Part shown: piece by piece, positions 7,903 to 17,362 of the stretch | How positions within the stretch are numbered: the first letter of the stretch is position 1 | Layout: every line of letters starts with the position of its first letter | Assembly: GCF_001957135.1 (NCBI RefSeq) | Contig: NZ_MPHK01000008.1 | Location: 1 to 64,000, forward strand | Reading direction: 5' to 3' | Origin: Shewanella sp. UCD-KL21 | GTDB lineage: Bacteria > Pseudomonadota > Gammaproteobacteria > Enterobacterales > Shewanellaceae | DNA length: 64,000 bases | The notes under the pieces: model-generated | Database searches by the model: none | Told to the model about the DNA's origin: nothing | Seen by the model: only the letters and a program-made list of their open reading frames with translations | Made by a program: the position numbers and the translations under genes

Positions 7903-10900
7903 TTAGAATGTGTAACGAGCACCTAAGCTGTAACGGGCTCCTGTTTGGGTATAGTTAAGGACTTCAGAATACGAACGACCATGAGTACGAGTATTTTCTT
8001 CAGTAATATTTAACCCTTCGAAGAATACCGTTAGGCCTTCAACTGCAGCGATGTCATAACCAATATTAAAGTCAACTTGTGAGTACTCTTCGGTATAAGT
8101 TGGGTTAGCACCAGTATCGTTACCTGTAGAGTTTAAGAACTCATCACGCCAGTTCCATGCGAGACGCGCCGAGAAACCGTAGTTTTCATAGATAGCGACA
8201 ATGTTTGCAGTATCACTGATATTGGTTAGTACATCTTGCTCTGCATCTGCAGGGCGATTATCAGTTGCTGCACGACCCAAATTGGTATTATCGAAACTGT
8301 CACCTGCATTTACTAAGGTGTAGTTCGCTTGTAGACCAAAACCTGTTTCACCAAAGAAGTGCTGAACTGCAAATTCCCAACCATCAATTACTGAGCTTTC
8401 ACTGCTGTTTGATGGTGTACTAATATTAAAGATTAAATCTGGGTCGGTTGCCGGATTACCTTGAATTTGAACGAAACCATTATCATCTTTATATACATTG
8501 GGGTCAGTTGCTCCATATTGAGCGTAAATCCAATCACGTTGCTCTTGGTCACCTACAATGCCAGCATCAATAGCAGCTTGGGCATAGGCACCTTGGGTTG
8601 GGTCTGCAATGTTATATATATTTGAATTTACAGGGTTACTATTAATAAAGTTTTCAACATCTTTACGGAAATAGCCGACAGAAACATAACTTGCGTCATC
8701 GTAATACCACTCGGTAGATAAGTCGTAGTTTGATGATTCTAAGGGTAATAAGCTTGGGTTACCTGTATTGCCACTTCCTCCACCTCGGTTTGCGAGAGTT
8801 CCGACAGTGGTACCACCTTGAATTGAGGTGTAGTCAGGACGACCAATGGTTTGGCTGTAAGCTGCACGCACATATACGCTGTCTACTACTTCAATATTAA
8901 AATTAAAGCTTGGTAAGAAATAATCGTATTCACCAGTTTGCGTTTGATAAACACGATTATCATTACCGAGCGAACTAGTTAAAGCCACTTCTGTTTCTGC
9001 AATCCAAGTCGCAGTATCATAACCAGATACAACTGACGTTGATTCTACATCAGTTTTTTCATAACGTACGCCGAAGTGAACGTCAAATGGCATATTGCCT
9101 ATATCACCTTCGTAGTTGTATTGAATGTAGGCAGATTGAGACTCTTCTTGCGTAAATCTATCGGTATCACGTGAATAATCAGTTGACGGGCAGAAAGCAT
9201 TTCCACAGTCTCCAGCTAATGCACTTGAAGAATATAGGCCAGCGGCTGCAGAACGAACAGCTTCAAAGTCCCAAAGGAAAATTACATCTTGTGGGTCAAT
9301 AGAGGCAGAACCTTCGTAATCTGAGAAGTCACCTTGTGAACCGTCAAATTTATCTTGAACGCTACCAGCAGGGAACCAAGAAGGGTCAAAGTCGCCTTCA
9401 GCACCCACACCACCCCAGTCATTGCGTTGAACATTAACTGATTGAGAGTGATTGTTTACGTCAGTTGCTGCGATACCAAAGTCAATGCTGCCTGCTTCTT
9501 CAAAGACGTAAGTACCATTGATTTGTAGTTGCTCGATTTCAGATTTATTGCGTGAATTACCAAATACAGAACCGGTTACTCGCATGTCTTCTGGACGAAC
9601 AGCATTACCACCACCTACAGCTAATACTGGTACATCGCCAGTGAAGTCGGTTGCTGCACTCGTACGAATAAATGCTGCTGTACTTAAATTACTGCTACTA
9701 CCATTTGGGCTATTTGGTGAACGCTCAGCTTCTGAAGTATGGTAATCCAATGATAAGAATAAGTTATCTGTCGCATCCCATTCTAAGTTAAAACCTAATG
9801 ACCCACTTTCATCACGGGTACCGTAATCGCCCGCAGCCATTGATAAATCAGCGCCACCGCCAGGGTAGGTTTCTGAATAAACAAGCGGAGAAGATACAGG
9901 GCCATCAGACCAAGTGCTTTCTTGAGTTGGCACAAAGTTAAACCATGCTGATACATCATGCGACTGGGTATCAACATCATTTTGCATGTAGGTGTAATCT
10001 AAAGTTGCACGTAACGAGTCAATTGGCTCGTATTGCAATACTAACTGACCGTTAGTACGGGTACGTTGCTGCTCTTCAAAACGGTAAACTGTGGTTTGTG
10101 GTACAGAGTAAATATCACCTTCACCTGCGCGGTTAATTTGGTTGTCATCTTTTGGAACACCACCCCATTCTGCATTATCGCCGCCCCAGTCTTGGTCAAC
10201 GATACCTGGGAAACTACGCCAGCCGGTGCCGACTTGTGCTTGCTGGTTACCACTTTCACGTTCTTGGTAACTTGCTGAAATAGAAATACCAAACTTGCCA
10301 TCAGCAAAGGTATTTGAGTATAAGCCTGATAATTCTGGTGTGACAGAGCCTTCATCAGTTGATTGATCATCAACAGCTTTGACTCCAAAACTGGCCTTAA
10401 GGCCAGGAGAGCTTAATGGGCGATGAGTAAGAACATTAATGGTTGCACCGATACCACCAGTTGAATTTTTCGCTTGACTGGTTTTTTCAACTTCAACAGC
10501 ACTAATCGCCTCAGAAGCGATATTGGCAAAGTCAAAAGAACGAGAACCGGTTGTTACTGGCATTTGACGGTTGTTGAGCATAACCAAGTTCTGGTCAGGA
10601 CCGAAACCACGAACAGATACACGGCTACCTTCACCATTTTGTCTGTCGATTGATACACCTGTAATACGTTGCAGTGATTCTGCTAGGTTACTGTCCGGGA
10701 ACTTACCAATGTCTTCAGCGTTAATGGCATCAACGATACCGTCAGAGCTACGTTTTAAATCCATAGATTTAATTAAGCTTCCGCGGATACCAGTAACTTG
10801 TAGTACCTCGATGTTTTCATCTGCTGCAACTTCGTCTGCTGCAATTGCTGGCATCATGGTACTTGCACTCAGTACTACCGACAAACTAGTGGCAATTCTG

Positions 10901-10926
10901 GTTTTTTTGAATGTTCTAAATTTCAT
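7903..10926 (-). CDS. TonB-dependent outer-membrane receptor for (oligo)saccharide, probably beta-glucan
   Basis: A 1007-residue protein. The N-terminus MKFRTFKKTRIATSLSVVL...PAIAAD is a signal peptide with cleavage near residue 30. It is followed by a TonB-box-like ENIEVLQVTG segment, then the plug domain (about 45-165; IGKFPDSNLAESLQRITGVSIDR and VRGFGPDQNLVMLNNRQMP are typical), then the 22-strand barrel ending in YSLGARYTF with the terminal aromatic residue needed for outer-membrane assembly. The plug sequence is of the large receptor class used by Xanthomonas, Caulobacter and alteromonads for plant and algal glycans rather than siderophores. Genes around it (GH16, GH3, GH1, LacI regulator) point to laminarin oligosaccharides. 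LacI-type operators lie upstream at 11017-11253. Confidence 0.92.
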   Translation of the reverse strand: MKFRTFKKTRIATSLSVVLSASTMMPAIAADEVAADENIEVLQVTGIRGSLIKSMDLKRSSDGIVDAINAEDIGKFPDSNLAESLQRITGVSIDRQNGEGSRVSVRGFGPDQNLVMLNNRQMPVTTGSRSFDFANIASEAISAVEVEKTSQAKNSTGGIGATINVLTHRPLSSPGLKASFGVKAVDDQSTDEGSVTPELSGLYSNTFADGKFGISISASYQERESGNQQAQVGTGWRSFPGIVDQDWGGDNAEWGGVPKDDNQINRAGEGDIYSVPQTTVYRFEEQQRTRTNGQLVLQYEPIDSLRATLDYTYMQNDVDTQSHDVSAWFNFVPTQESTWSDGPVSSPLVYSETYPGGGADLSMAAGDYGTRDESGSLGFNLEWDATDNLFLSLDYHTSEAERSPNSPNGSSSNLSTAAFIRTSAATDFTGDVPVLAVGGGNAVRPEDMRVTGSVFGNSRNKSEIEQLQINGTYVFEEAGSIDFGIAATDVNNHSQSVNVQRNDWGGVGAEGDFDPSWFPAGSVQDKFDGSQGDFSDYEGSASIDPQDVIFLWDFEAVRSAAAGLYSSSALAGDCGNAFCPSTDYSRDTDRFTQEESQSAYIQYNYEGDIGNMPFDVHFGVRYEKTDVESTSVVSGYDTATWIAETEVALTSSLGNDNRVYQTQTGEYDYFLPSFNFNIEVVDSVYVRAAYSQTIGRPDYTSIQGGTTVGTLANRGGGSGNTGNPSLLPLESSNYDLSTEWYYDDASYVSVGYFRKDVENFINSNPVNSNIYNIADPTQGAYAQAAIDAGIVGDQEQRDWIYAQYGATDPNVYKDDNGFVQIQGNPATDPDLIFNISTPSNSSESSVIDGWEFAVQHFFGETGFGLQANYTLVNAGDSFDNTNLGRAATDNRPADAEQDVLTNISDTANIVAIYENYGFSARLAWNWRDEFLNSTGNDTGANPTYTEEYSQVDFNIGYDIAAVEGLTVFFEGLNITEENTRTHGRSYSEVLNYTQTGARYSLGARYTF

Positions 10927-11016
10927 CTAAGTCTCCCCTCGACTAGATCTCAGGCTACTACTCTCTGATTTTTTTATTCGGATTACGTTTTCACGTAATG
11001 TGTTTTATTCATCATT

Positions 11017-11030
11017 TGTAAACGCTTTTA
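11017..11030. promoter_or_regulatory. weak LacI-type operator upstream of the TonB receptor
   Basis: TGTAAACGCTTTTA resembles the LacI/GalR consensus with a central CG; the right half is degenerate. It lies 90 bp upstream of the receptor start and 22 bp from the perfect palindrome at 11052. Confidence 0.45.
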
Positions 11031-11051
11031 AAAGCCTTTATGTAAAAGTTA

Positions 11052-11067
11052 ATGTAAGCGCTTACAT
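11052..11067. promoter_or_regulatory. perfect LacI-family operator palindrome
   Basis: ATGTAAGCGCTTACAT is a perfect 16-bp palindrome with the central CG of LacI-family operators, 125 bp upstream of the receptor start. Near-identical sites occur at 11238-11253 and 15856-15871, so one regulator (most simply the LacI-family protein encoded at 11695-12702) probably controls receptor and glycosidase/transporter genes together. Confidence 0.8.
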
Positions 11068-11237
11068 AAAACTAGATTAATTTGTTAACAGCGTCAACAA
11101 TAATTACTGCAAATAATTACAATTCATTAACCTTGTTTTGAGTTGAAAACAATGGGAGTGATTTTAAGTTGCTGATTTAAAAAGTTAATAAACTTTATTT
11201 CTGTTTATTAAATAAAAATAAAAAATGAAATATTTTT

Positions 11238-11253
11238 GTGATAGCGCTTACAT
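11238..11253. promoter_or_regulatory. second LacI-family operator upstream of the TonB receptor
   Basis: GTGATAGCGCTTACAT keeps the right half-site GCTTACAT exactly and the left half with three changes from the perfect palindrome at 11052. Centre-to-centre spacing is 186 bp, so looping between the two is possible. The remaining intergenic sequence to the regulator gene (11254-11620) is AT-rich and I see no gene in it. Confidence 0.6.
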
Positions 11254-11626
11254 TTTTTTTAAAATTTTTGCGCTAGGAAGGTGTGTTGTTGCTGATTGAG
11301 AAAGCTGATTTTATTTGATGGACAGTTTCATCATGTTACATGTCAGTTTTTATTGGTTTTGTATGACAAATGAACGAGGATTCAGATAGTTAATTAACAT
11401 CTTTATTAAAGAAAACTAGGCTGAGTTTTTCACCTGAATGTTTCATGGAAGAAATATGAAATTGGTCTTCAGAAGGAAGACGACTATTGGGTTATTTGTT
11501 GATTGAATAAACGGTAGAGCTCGATTATTGCTGCAATGAATAGAATATCAGACCCAAGTCAGCTATCTGAACGGTTACCTCAGTGAGGAGTTTCTTAGCT
11601 AACGCTTGTCGAAATAGGTAATATAA

Positions 11627-11654
11627 AACCGCTATTAAATTAATAATAGCGGTT
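11627..11654 (-). terminator. hairpin after the LacI-family regulator gene
   Basis: Arms AACCGCTATTA (11627-11637) and TAATAGCGGTT (11644-11654) form a perfect 11-bp stem with a six-base loop; on the minus strand it is followed by TTTTAT. Located 40 bp past the regulator stop codon. Confidence 0.7.
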
Positions 11655-11694
11655 AGATTAATTATATAGCTGCTTATTGTTAACTAGGTAATTA

Positions 11695-12702
11695 TTACTG
11701 CTTAAAAGGCTCTGTGGCTGAGTCTCTAACAATCAATTGAGGTGTAAAGGTATTTTCGACTAATGGTTTGGGGTCGTTATAAACATGTTTAAGCACCCAA
11801 AATGCTGCCATTTTACCCATCTCATGGATTGGGTTATTAACCGTGGTGAGCTTTGGCGAGATATACTGTGGGAAAGGAATATTATCGTAACCAACAAATG
11901 AAAGTTGTTCAGGAATTTTCATACCTTTTTCAAGACAAACTGCAATTGCCCCTGATGCCATTTGATCATTGGCACACACCACTGCTGTAAACGGCTTATT
12001 TGCACTAAAAAAAGCATTCATGGCTTCGCTGCCACCCAGTTCTTTATAGTTTCCTTCATAAAAAAGCTGTTGATCAAATTCAATGTCAAATTCTGCTAAA
12101 GCGCGCTTATGACCGAGTAAACGATCTTGGGAGTCAAGCTTAAACAGTGGGCCAGAAATGTAGGCTAGATCTTTATGGCCATGAGTTAGAATATGTTTAG
12201 TTGCGAGGTAACCACCAAGTTCATTATCAAGATAAACACAGCGTTCACTTATTTCATCAATATAACGGTTGATAAGAACAATAGGCGTATTACCTTGGTG
12301 GAGTTTTATTAAATATTCATCGTCCACAGCTTCAACATCAAGAATTAACGCATCACAACCACGGCTAATTAAAAAATCAACACCGTCTCTTTCTTGGTTT
12401 TCATCACTGTGGCCTGCAGCAATAATGACATGTTTATTACCAGCTCGTAGAGCGGTTTCAATTTCGGTCATCATAGGGCCGTAATAGGGGCCATCTAGTT
12501 GGGAAACTAATACCCCAATACTGTTTGAGCGGTTAGATGCTAATGACTGCGCGATAGAATTAGGTCGATAACCCAATTGCTCCATTGCGCTTAATACTTT
12601 CTGTTTGGTCTTGTCGCTGACTTTGGTGTTGTTATTCATCACTCGCGACACAGTCGCAAGTGAAACACCCGCCAAGACAGATACATCATATATTGTTGCC
12701 AT
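11695..12702 (-). CDS. LacI-family transcriptional regulator of the beta-glucan locus
   Basis: A 335-residue repressor-type protein. The LacI helix-turn-helix is at residues 3-22 (IYDVSVLAGVSLATVSRVMN) with the hinge helix YRPNSIAQSLASNRSNSIG, followed by a periplasmic-binding-protein-like sensor domain with NDQMASGAIAVCLEKG and FVGYDNIPFPQYISPKLTTV. Transcribed with the GPH permease and GH1 genes upstream on the same strand. Operators with the LacI-type central CG lie in front of the receptor gene and between GH1 and the FHS transporter. In Shewanella a LacI-family BglR controls beta-glucoside use; that this is the same regulator is inference. The inducer is likely a gluco-oligosaccharide or glucose derivative. 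Confidence 0.88.
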   Translation of the reverse strand: MATIYDVSVLAGVSLATVSRVMNNNTKVSDKTKQKVLSAMEQLGYRPNSIAQSLASNRSNSIGVLVSQLDGPYYGPMMTEIETALRAGNKHVIIAAGHSDENQERDGVDFLISRGCDALILDVEAVDDEYLIKLHQGNTPIVLINRYIDEISERCVYLDNELGGYLATKHILTHGHKDLAYISGPLFKLDSQDRLLGHKRALAEFDIEFDQQLFYEGNYKELGGSEAMNAFFSANKPFTAVVCANDQMASGAIAVCLEKGMKIPEQLSFVGYDNIPFPQYISPKLTTVNNPIHEMGKMAAFWVLKHVYNDPKPLVENTFTPQLIVRDSATEPFKQ

Positions 12703-12915
12703 ACATCCCTATTTAAGCTTTCCGTATTAGATAATCATTTAAGCGGCGATTAGCCTAACATGAACTATTTAGTATAATCACTAAAAAAACCTTTATTTGG
12801 CACTGAATTGTTTATTTTATGTGGCATTAAGGCGTTAAACCTTCAGCAATACGGATTTTATATTGATAATTGTATTTATCATTATCAAGAACCGATTAAC
12901 GATTTTCAATATCTC

Positions 12916-12941
12916 GAAGTAGTTAATTAGTTAACTACTTC
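12916..12941 (-). terminator. perfect hairpin between permease and regulator genes
   Basis: Arms GAAGTAGTTAA (12916-12926) and TTAACTACTTC (12931-12941) with loop TTAG. There is no T-run on either side, so it may act as an mRNA stabiliser or weak attenuator between the permease and the regulator rather than a strong terminator. Confidence 0.5.
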
Positions 12942-12962
12942 TTCTGGCATTATATTAGCTAG

Positions 12963-14282
12963 CTATTTAGTTATGGCTAAATGTACTCTTTCAACTTGTT
13001 GATTATCAAGAGTGTACCAGCGCATAACCACAGCCACGATAATTGAGCCAATAGCAGGGTATAAGGTAAATGAGATTAAAATACCCTGTTTAGTGGTTTC
13101 GGTTAATTCAACATCAGCTTGATAGCCATACATTGCCAGTAACCAACCCGCAGCAGCGCCGCCAATGGCCACCCCTAATTTGATGAAGAATATCACCGAT
13201 GAATAAATCATCCCGGTAATTCTTACCCCAGTTTTGAATTGACCATAATCAACCGCATCAGCCATTTTGGCCCACAGTAGTGGGGTCCCCATATTAAAGG
13301 TAAAGCCCCATAGGATATAAAGCGCAAAGGCGAGTTCCACTTGCTCACTTGAGACAAAATACGCGGCGACACACAAAATGGCGGCAATGATTTGAATGGT
13401 GATATAGGCTTTTACTTTACACACTCTTTTCGCCAGTGGTTGCGCCAAAATACAGCCGAAAATATTACCAATCATGCCTAAGGTAATAAACCAGGTGATC
13501 ATGTCAGGTAAGTTGAGGTAATACTTAACGTAATAAATAGCTAAACTGGTTTTTAAAACCATGCCAGATAATAAGCAAATTGCCGCCACAGAAAGCACGC
13601 GCCATTGGTCATTTTTTAACAGGTTTTTGAAATCTGCTTTAAACGTAGAATTTTGATCTTGCGGAGGATGTAAGCGCTCTTTAGTGCCGACAAAGCACAG
13701 TAAGAACATGATCACCCCTAAAAAGCTCATGGCGGCAATGGTCAGCTGATAACCCTTGGCTTGATCGCCTTGGCCGAAAAACTCCACTAATGGTAGCGTC
13801 AATCCTGACACCATTAAGCCGCCTAGCATGGCAAAAACAAAACGATAAGATTGTACTGACACACGCTCTTTAGGATCGGCAGTTAACACTCCGCCTAAAG
13901 CGCAGTAGGGGATATTAATGGCGGTGTAGACCATCATTAACGCAGTGTAAGTGATGAAGGCATAGATCATTTTACCTTCTTCAGCTAAATCAGGGGTGGT
14001 AAACGCTAGCACACTGATTAAGCCAAAGGGCAGTGCAAACCATAATAGATAAGGTCTAAATTTGCCCCAGCGGGTATGGGTTCTGTCGGTTAAGGCGCCC
14101 ATCAAAGGGTCAGTAATCGCATCGATAACCCTAACCGCAAGGAACATGGTGCCGACAAAGGCCGGTGAAATGCCAAAAATATCAGTATAGAAAAAAGTTA
14201 AAAATAGCATTACTGTTTGAAACACAATATTGCTGGCGGTATCACCTAATCCATAGGCTATTTTTTCTTTAACGCTAATCAT
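12963..14282 (-). CDS. GPH-family sugar:cation symporter (MelB-like)
   Basis: A 439-residue inner-membrane transporter with about 12 membrane segments. The N-terminal KIAYGLGDTASNIVFQTVMLFLTFFYTDIFG and AVRVIDAITDPLMGALTDRTHTRWGKFRPYLLW blocks are diagnostic of the glycoside-pentoside-hexuronide symporter family, including the Asp residues of the DPxxG motif that bind the coupling cation. Transcribed with GH1 (104 bp upstream), whose product would hydrolyse the imported sugar, so a beta-glucoside or short laminari-oligosaccharide is the likely cargo. The start ATG at 14282 gives the family's usual N-terminus. Confidence 0.9.
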   Translation of the reverse strand: MISVKEKIAYGLGDTASNIVFQTVMLFLTFFYTDIFGISPAFVGTMFLAVRVIDAITDPLMGALTDRTHTRWGKFRPYLLWFALPFGLISVLAFTTPDLAEEGKMIYAFITYTALMMVYTAINIPYCALGGVLTADPKERVSVQSYRFVFAMLGGLMVSGLTLPLVEFFGQGDQAKGYQLTIAAMSFLGVIMFLLCFVGTKERLHPPQDQNSTFKADFKNLLKNDQWRVLSVAAICLLSGMVLKTSLAIYYVKYYLNLPDMITWFITLGMIGNIFGCILAQPLAKRVCKVKAYITIQIIAAILCVAAYFVSSEQVELAFALYILWGFTFNMGTPLLWAKMADAVDYGQFKTGVRITGMIYSSVIFFIKLGVAIGGAAAGWLLAMYGYQADVELTETTKQGILISFTLYPAIGSIIVAVVMRWYTLDNQQVERVHLAITK

Positions 14283-14386
14283 GCGAACCTCTTCCGGGTC
14301 ATTATTATGGTTATGCTGTCTTTAGTCATCGGCTTTAAATATTGTTCTAGTTAACTTAGATGAGGTTTAAAGTTAACCCACAGTTA

Positions 14387-15727
14387 TTATTGACGTTGAC
14401 TGATAAAGTCTCGATAAGCTAAGCCACTTCTTTTAATGGTGCGCTGCTGAGTTTGATAATCAACATACACGATTCCAAAGCGTTTTAAATAGCCTTCTGC
14501 CCACTCAAAATTATCCATTAAACTCCAAGCGAAATAACCGACGACATTAACGCCTTGGTTGATAGCATCATTCACCGCATTTAAATGAGCTTGGTAATAC
14601 TCAAGGCGATCTAAATCATCAACTTGGTTATTAACTAGTTTATCGTCCATGGCAGCGCCGTTTTCGGTGATGTACACAGGCGGTAATGTATAGGTGTTAT
14701 TTAAACTCGTAAGCAGATCAGTAAATGCACTTGGGTAAATCTCCCAACCGATATCGGTTTTAGGGGCATCTTTCATATCAACTTGAAAAAACTCATTGTT
14801 ATCGCAGGCGCTATAGACTGCGCGGGTATAAAAGTTAATCCCTAAAAAGTCCAGTGGCTGGTTAATGATCTCCATGTCACCGGCTTGAATGTCAGGTTTA
14901 TCGGCCTCAGCAAAATCATGAATAATTGCAGGGTATTCGCCATCCATTATTGGCTTCATATACCACTGGTTAAAATAATCATCGGCGATTTGAGCGGCTT
15001 TTATATCGGCATCTGTTGCCGTTAATGGATAGCAAGGGGTGAAATTAAGCACGATACCGTTTAACGCATTAGGGCAATTTTTTTGAATGACCTTTAAAGC
15101 CAAGCCATGGGCCAGTAATAAATGGTGGGCTGATTGACGGCCAAATGCTTTGCTGGCAAGCCCCGGCGCATGTATGCCTACTTCATAACCAAGATACGAG
15201 CTACAAAAAGGCTCGTTTAAGGTGGCATAAGAATAGACTTTATCACCTAACGCTTGGGTGATTTTATCAGCGTAATCAGCAAATAAATACGCGGTTTGTC
15301 GGTTGAGCCAGCCACCTTGATCTTCAATATGCTGTGGTAAGTCCCAATGATACAAGGTGGCGTAGACCTTTATACCGCGGCTATTTAGCTCATCAATCAA
15401 ATTGACATAAAAGTCGACACCTTGTTGATTGAGGCTACCATCTTGCTTAATGACTCGCGGCCAAGAAATTGATAATCGATAGGCATCAACGCCTAAAGAT
15501 TCGATTAATTGCACATCATCTTTCCATAATGCCACATGCTCACAAGCTTGCTTTCCGTCTGAACCATCACGAATTTTACCGGCCGTTGCACAGAAGGTAT
15601 CCCATATACATGGGAGGCGGCTATCAGCTGCCCCTTCAATTTGAAAAGAGGCGGTTGCCACCCCAAAAGTGAACTCTTTGGTGTGCATTTTAGAACTTGA
15701 TGGTAAAGATATTTTCATATTTTTCAT
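14387..15727 (-). CDS. GH1 beta-glucosidase
   Basis: A 446-residue glycoside hydrolase family 1 enzyme. The acid/base Glu172 is in TLNEPF, the nucleophile Glu355 in YITENG, and FGVATASFQIEGA near the N-terminus and YFAWSLMDNFEWAEGY near the C-terminus complete the TIM-barrel signature. No signal peptide, so it acts in the cytoplasm on imported beta-glucosides. The first ATG (15727) gives about a dozen residues before the conserved FTFGVATASFQ; later Met residues at 4 and 14 are alternatives. It heads the minus-strand GH1-GPH-LacI group and is divergent from the FHS transporter, with a LacI-type operator between. Confidence 0.93.
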   Translation of the reverse strand: MKNMKISLPSSSKMHTKEFTFGVATASFQIEGAADSRLPCIWDTFCATAGKIRDGSDGKQACEHVALWKDDVQLIESLGVDAYRLSISWPRVIKQDGSLNQQGVDFYVNLIDELNSRGIKVYATLYHWDLPQHIEDQGGWLNRQTAYLFADYADKITQALGDKVYSYATLNEPFCSSYLGYEVGIHAPGLASKAFGRQSAHHLLLAHGLALKVIQKNCPNALNGIVLNFTPCYPLTATDADIKAAQIADDYFNQWYMKPIMDGEYPAIIHDFAEADKPDIQAGDMEIINQPLDFLGINFYTRAVYSACDNNEFFQVDMKDAPKTDIGWEIYPSAFTDLLTSLNNTYTLPPVYITENGAAMDDKLVNNQVDDLDRLEYYQAHLNAVNDAINQGVNVVGYFAWSLMDNFEWAEGYLKRFGIVYVDYQTQQRTIKRSGLAYRDFISQRQ

Positions 15728-15855
15728 TCGCTTAATAAGTTGTTCGCGTGTTTAGAATTAACTGACTAAAGCGTGCGAGTCTCAGTGTGCTTAGCAGATT
15801 AAAATCCGATTTTTACTGCGAAAAATCGTTGACATTCGTTATCGGTATGTTAAAA

Positions 15856-15871
15856 ATGAAAGCGCTTACAT
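15856..15871. promoter_or_regulatory. LacI-family operator in the divergent GH1/FHS promoter region
   Basis: ATGAAAGCGCTTACAT differs by one base from the perfect palindrome at 11052. It lies 129 bp upstream of the GH1 start and 131 bp upstream of the transporter start. A weaker similar motif, GTGAAAGCGTTAAG, follows at 15937-15950. Confidence 0.75.
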
Positions 15872-16001
15872 CGAGGTTAGTGATTAATTAACAAAAGGTC
15901 AATAATTGATTTACATAATCTTCAATGTGTCAATCAGTGAAAGCGTTAAGCTAATTGATAGCGATTTACCTAAAATAAATAACAATAAATGAGGAAAGGT
16001 T

Positions 16002-17288
16002 ATGGCGAGTGCACCTTCAAATGGGGTTGCTGAACCAATCAATAGTGATATTGGCAGTGTTCATCAAACTGGAAATTTTCGTTTTGCGCTGGTGGCATTA
16101 ACGTCATTATTTTTTATGTGGGGCTTTTTAACTTGCCTCAATGATATTCTCATTCCTTATCTGAAAGATATGTTCGAGCTTAACTACACCCAAGCCATGT
16201 TGGTGCAGTTTTGTTTCTTCGGCGCCTATTTTATTGTCTCAATTCCCGCAGGGCATCTGGTGGGTAAAATTGGTTATCAAAAAGGCATTGTTACCGGCTT
16301 AACGATTGCTTGTATCGGCTGTTTAATGTTTTACCCTTCAGCAAGTTATGCATCTTACTGGATGTTTTTAACTGCCTTTTTCGTGTTAGCGTCAGGCATT
16401 ACCATTTTACAGGTTGCAGCCAACCCTTATGTGAGCGCTTTAGGCCCTGCTGAAACCGCCTCATCACGTTTAACCATGACTCAAGCCTTTAACTCGCTTG
16501 GTACTACAGTGGCGCCATTTTTTGGTAGTTGGTTAATTTTAAGTAGCTTAACTCACAATAGCGATCCAGCCGTTGAAGCAGTGCATCATGCCAGCACCGT
16601 TCAGGTGCCTTACTTGATGTTAGCGGGCGCCTTATGTGTGTTAGCAGTTATTTTTATGATTTTAAAATTGCCGGTTTTAGGTATTAAACCCGTCAACACC
16701 TCAGGGACAAGTAGCGGCAGTGCGTGGAAGTATCCTCATTTAGTTTTGGGAGCTGTGGGTATTTTTGTTTATGTCGGCGCAGAAGTGGGTATTGGCAGCT
16801 TTTTAATTAACTTTTTAACTCAGCCAGATATTGGCGGTTTTACTGAAGCTGAAGCGGCTAACTATATTGCTTACTATTTTGGCGGCGCTATGGTGGGACG
16901 CTTTATTGGCGCACTGGTAATGCAAAAAGTCTCTGCCGGTAAAGTGCTGGCCTTTAATGCCACTTGCGCCGTGTTATTGGTGGCCGTGGCCATGTTTGCA
17001 GAAGGCACCACGGCAATGTGGGCCTTGTTATTGGTAGGTTTATGTAACTCGATTATGTTCCCAACCATCTTTAGCTTAGCGCTACAAGATTTAAAGCAAT
17101 ATACCAGCCAAGGCTCAGGGGTGTTGTGTCTTGCTATTGTCGGCGGCGCGATAGTGCCATTACTGCAGGGCATTATGGCTGACAGCTTAGGTATTCAATT
17201 AGCATTTGCATTGCCGTTAATTTGTTATGCATTTATTGCTTATTACGGCTTAGTGGGCAGCAAGGCTAAACGACCACAAAGCGTTTGA
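16002..17288 (+). CDS. FHS-family glucose/galactose-type MFS transporter
   Basis: A 428-residue, 12-segment major facilitator of the fucose-galactose-glucose:H+ symporter (FHS) family. [19 protein letters not shown] in the first membrane segment and [21 protein letters not shown] are typical of FucP/GluP/NagP transporters. It starts at ATG 16002 with GAGGAAAGG just upstream. It leads a plus-strand set with GH3 (74 bp) and GH16, so the cargo is most simply the glucose released by those enzymes. GluP is the usual Shewanella name for such a glucose carrier, but specificity cannot be read from sequence. Confidence 0.88.
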   Translation: MASAPSNGVAEPINSDIGSVHQTGNFRFALVALTSLFFMWGFLTCLNDILIPYLKDMFELNYTQAMLVQFCFFGAYFIVSIPAGHLVGKIGYQKGIVTGLTIACIGCLMFYPSASYASYWMFLTAFFVLASGITILQVAANPYVSALGPAETASSRLTMTQAFNSLGTTVAPFFGSWLILSSLTHNSDPAVEAVHHASTVQVPYLMLAGALCVLAVIFMILKLPVLGIKPVNTSGTSSGSAWKYPHLVLGAVGIFVYVGAEVGIGSFLINFLTQPDIGGFTEAEAANYIAYYFGGAMVGRFIGALVMQKVSAGKVLAFNATCAVLLVAVAMFAEGTTAMWALLLVGLCNSIMFPTIFSLALQDLKQYTSQGSGVLCLAIVGGAIVPLLQGIMADSLGIQLAFALPLICYAFIAYYGLVGSKAKRPQSV

Positions 17289-17362
17289 TTTTAGAACTGC
17301 CTAATTTGTATTAAAAAACTTATATAAAACTTACATAAAAAACGATTTTAAAAGGCGTGATT

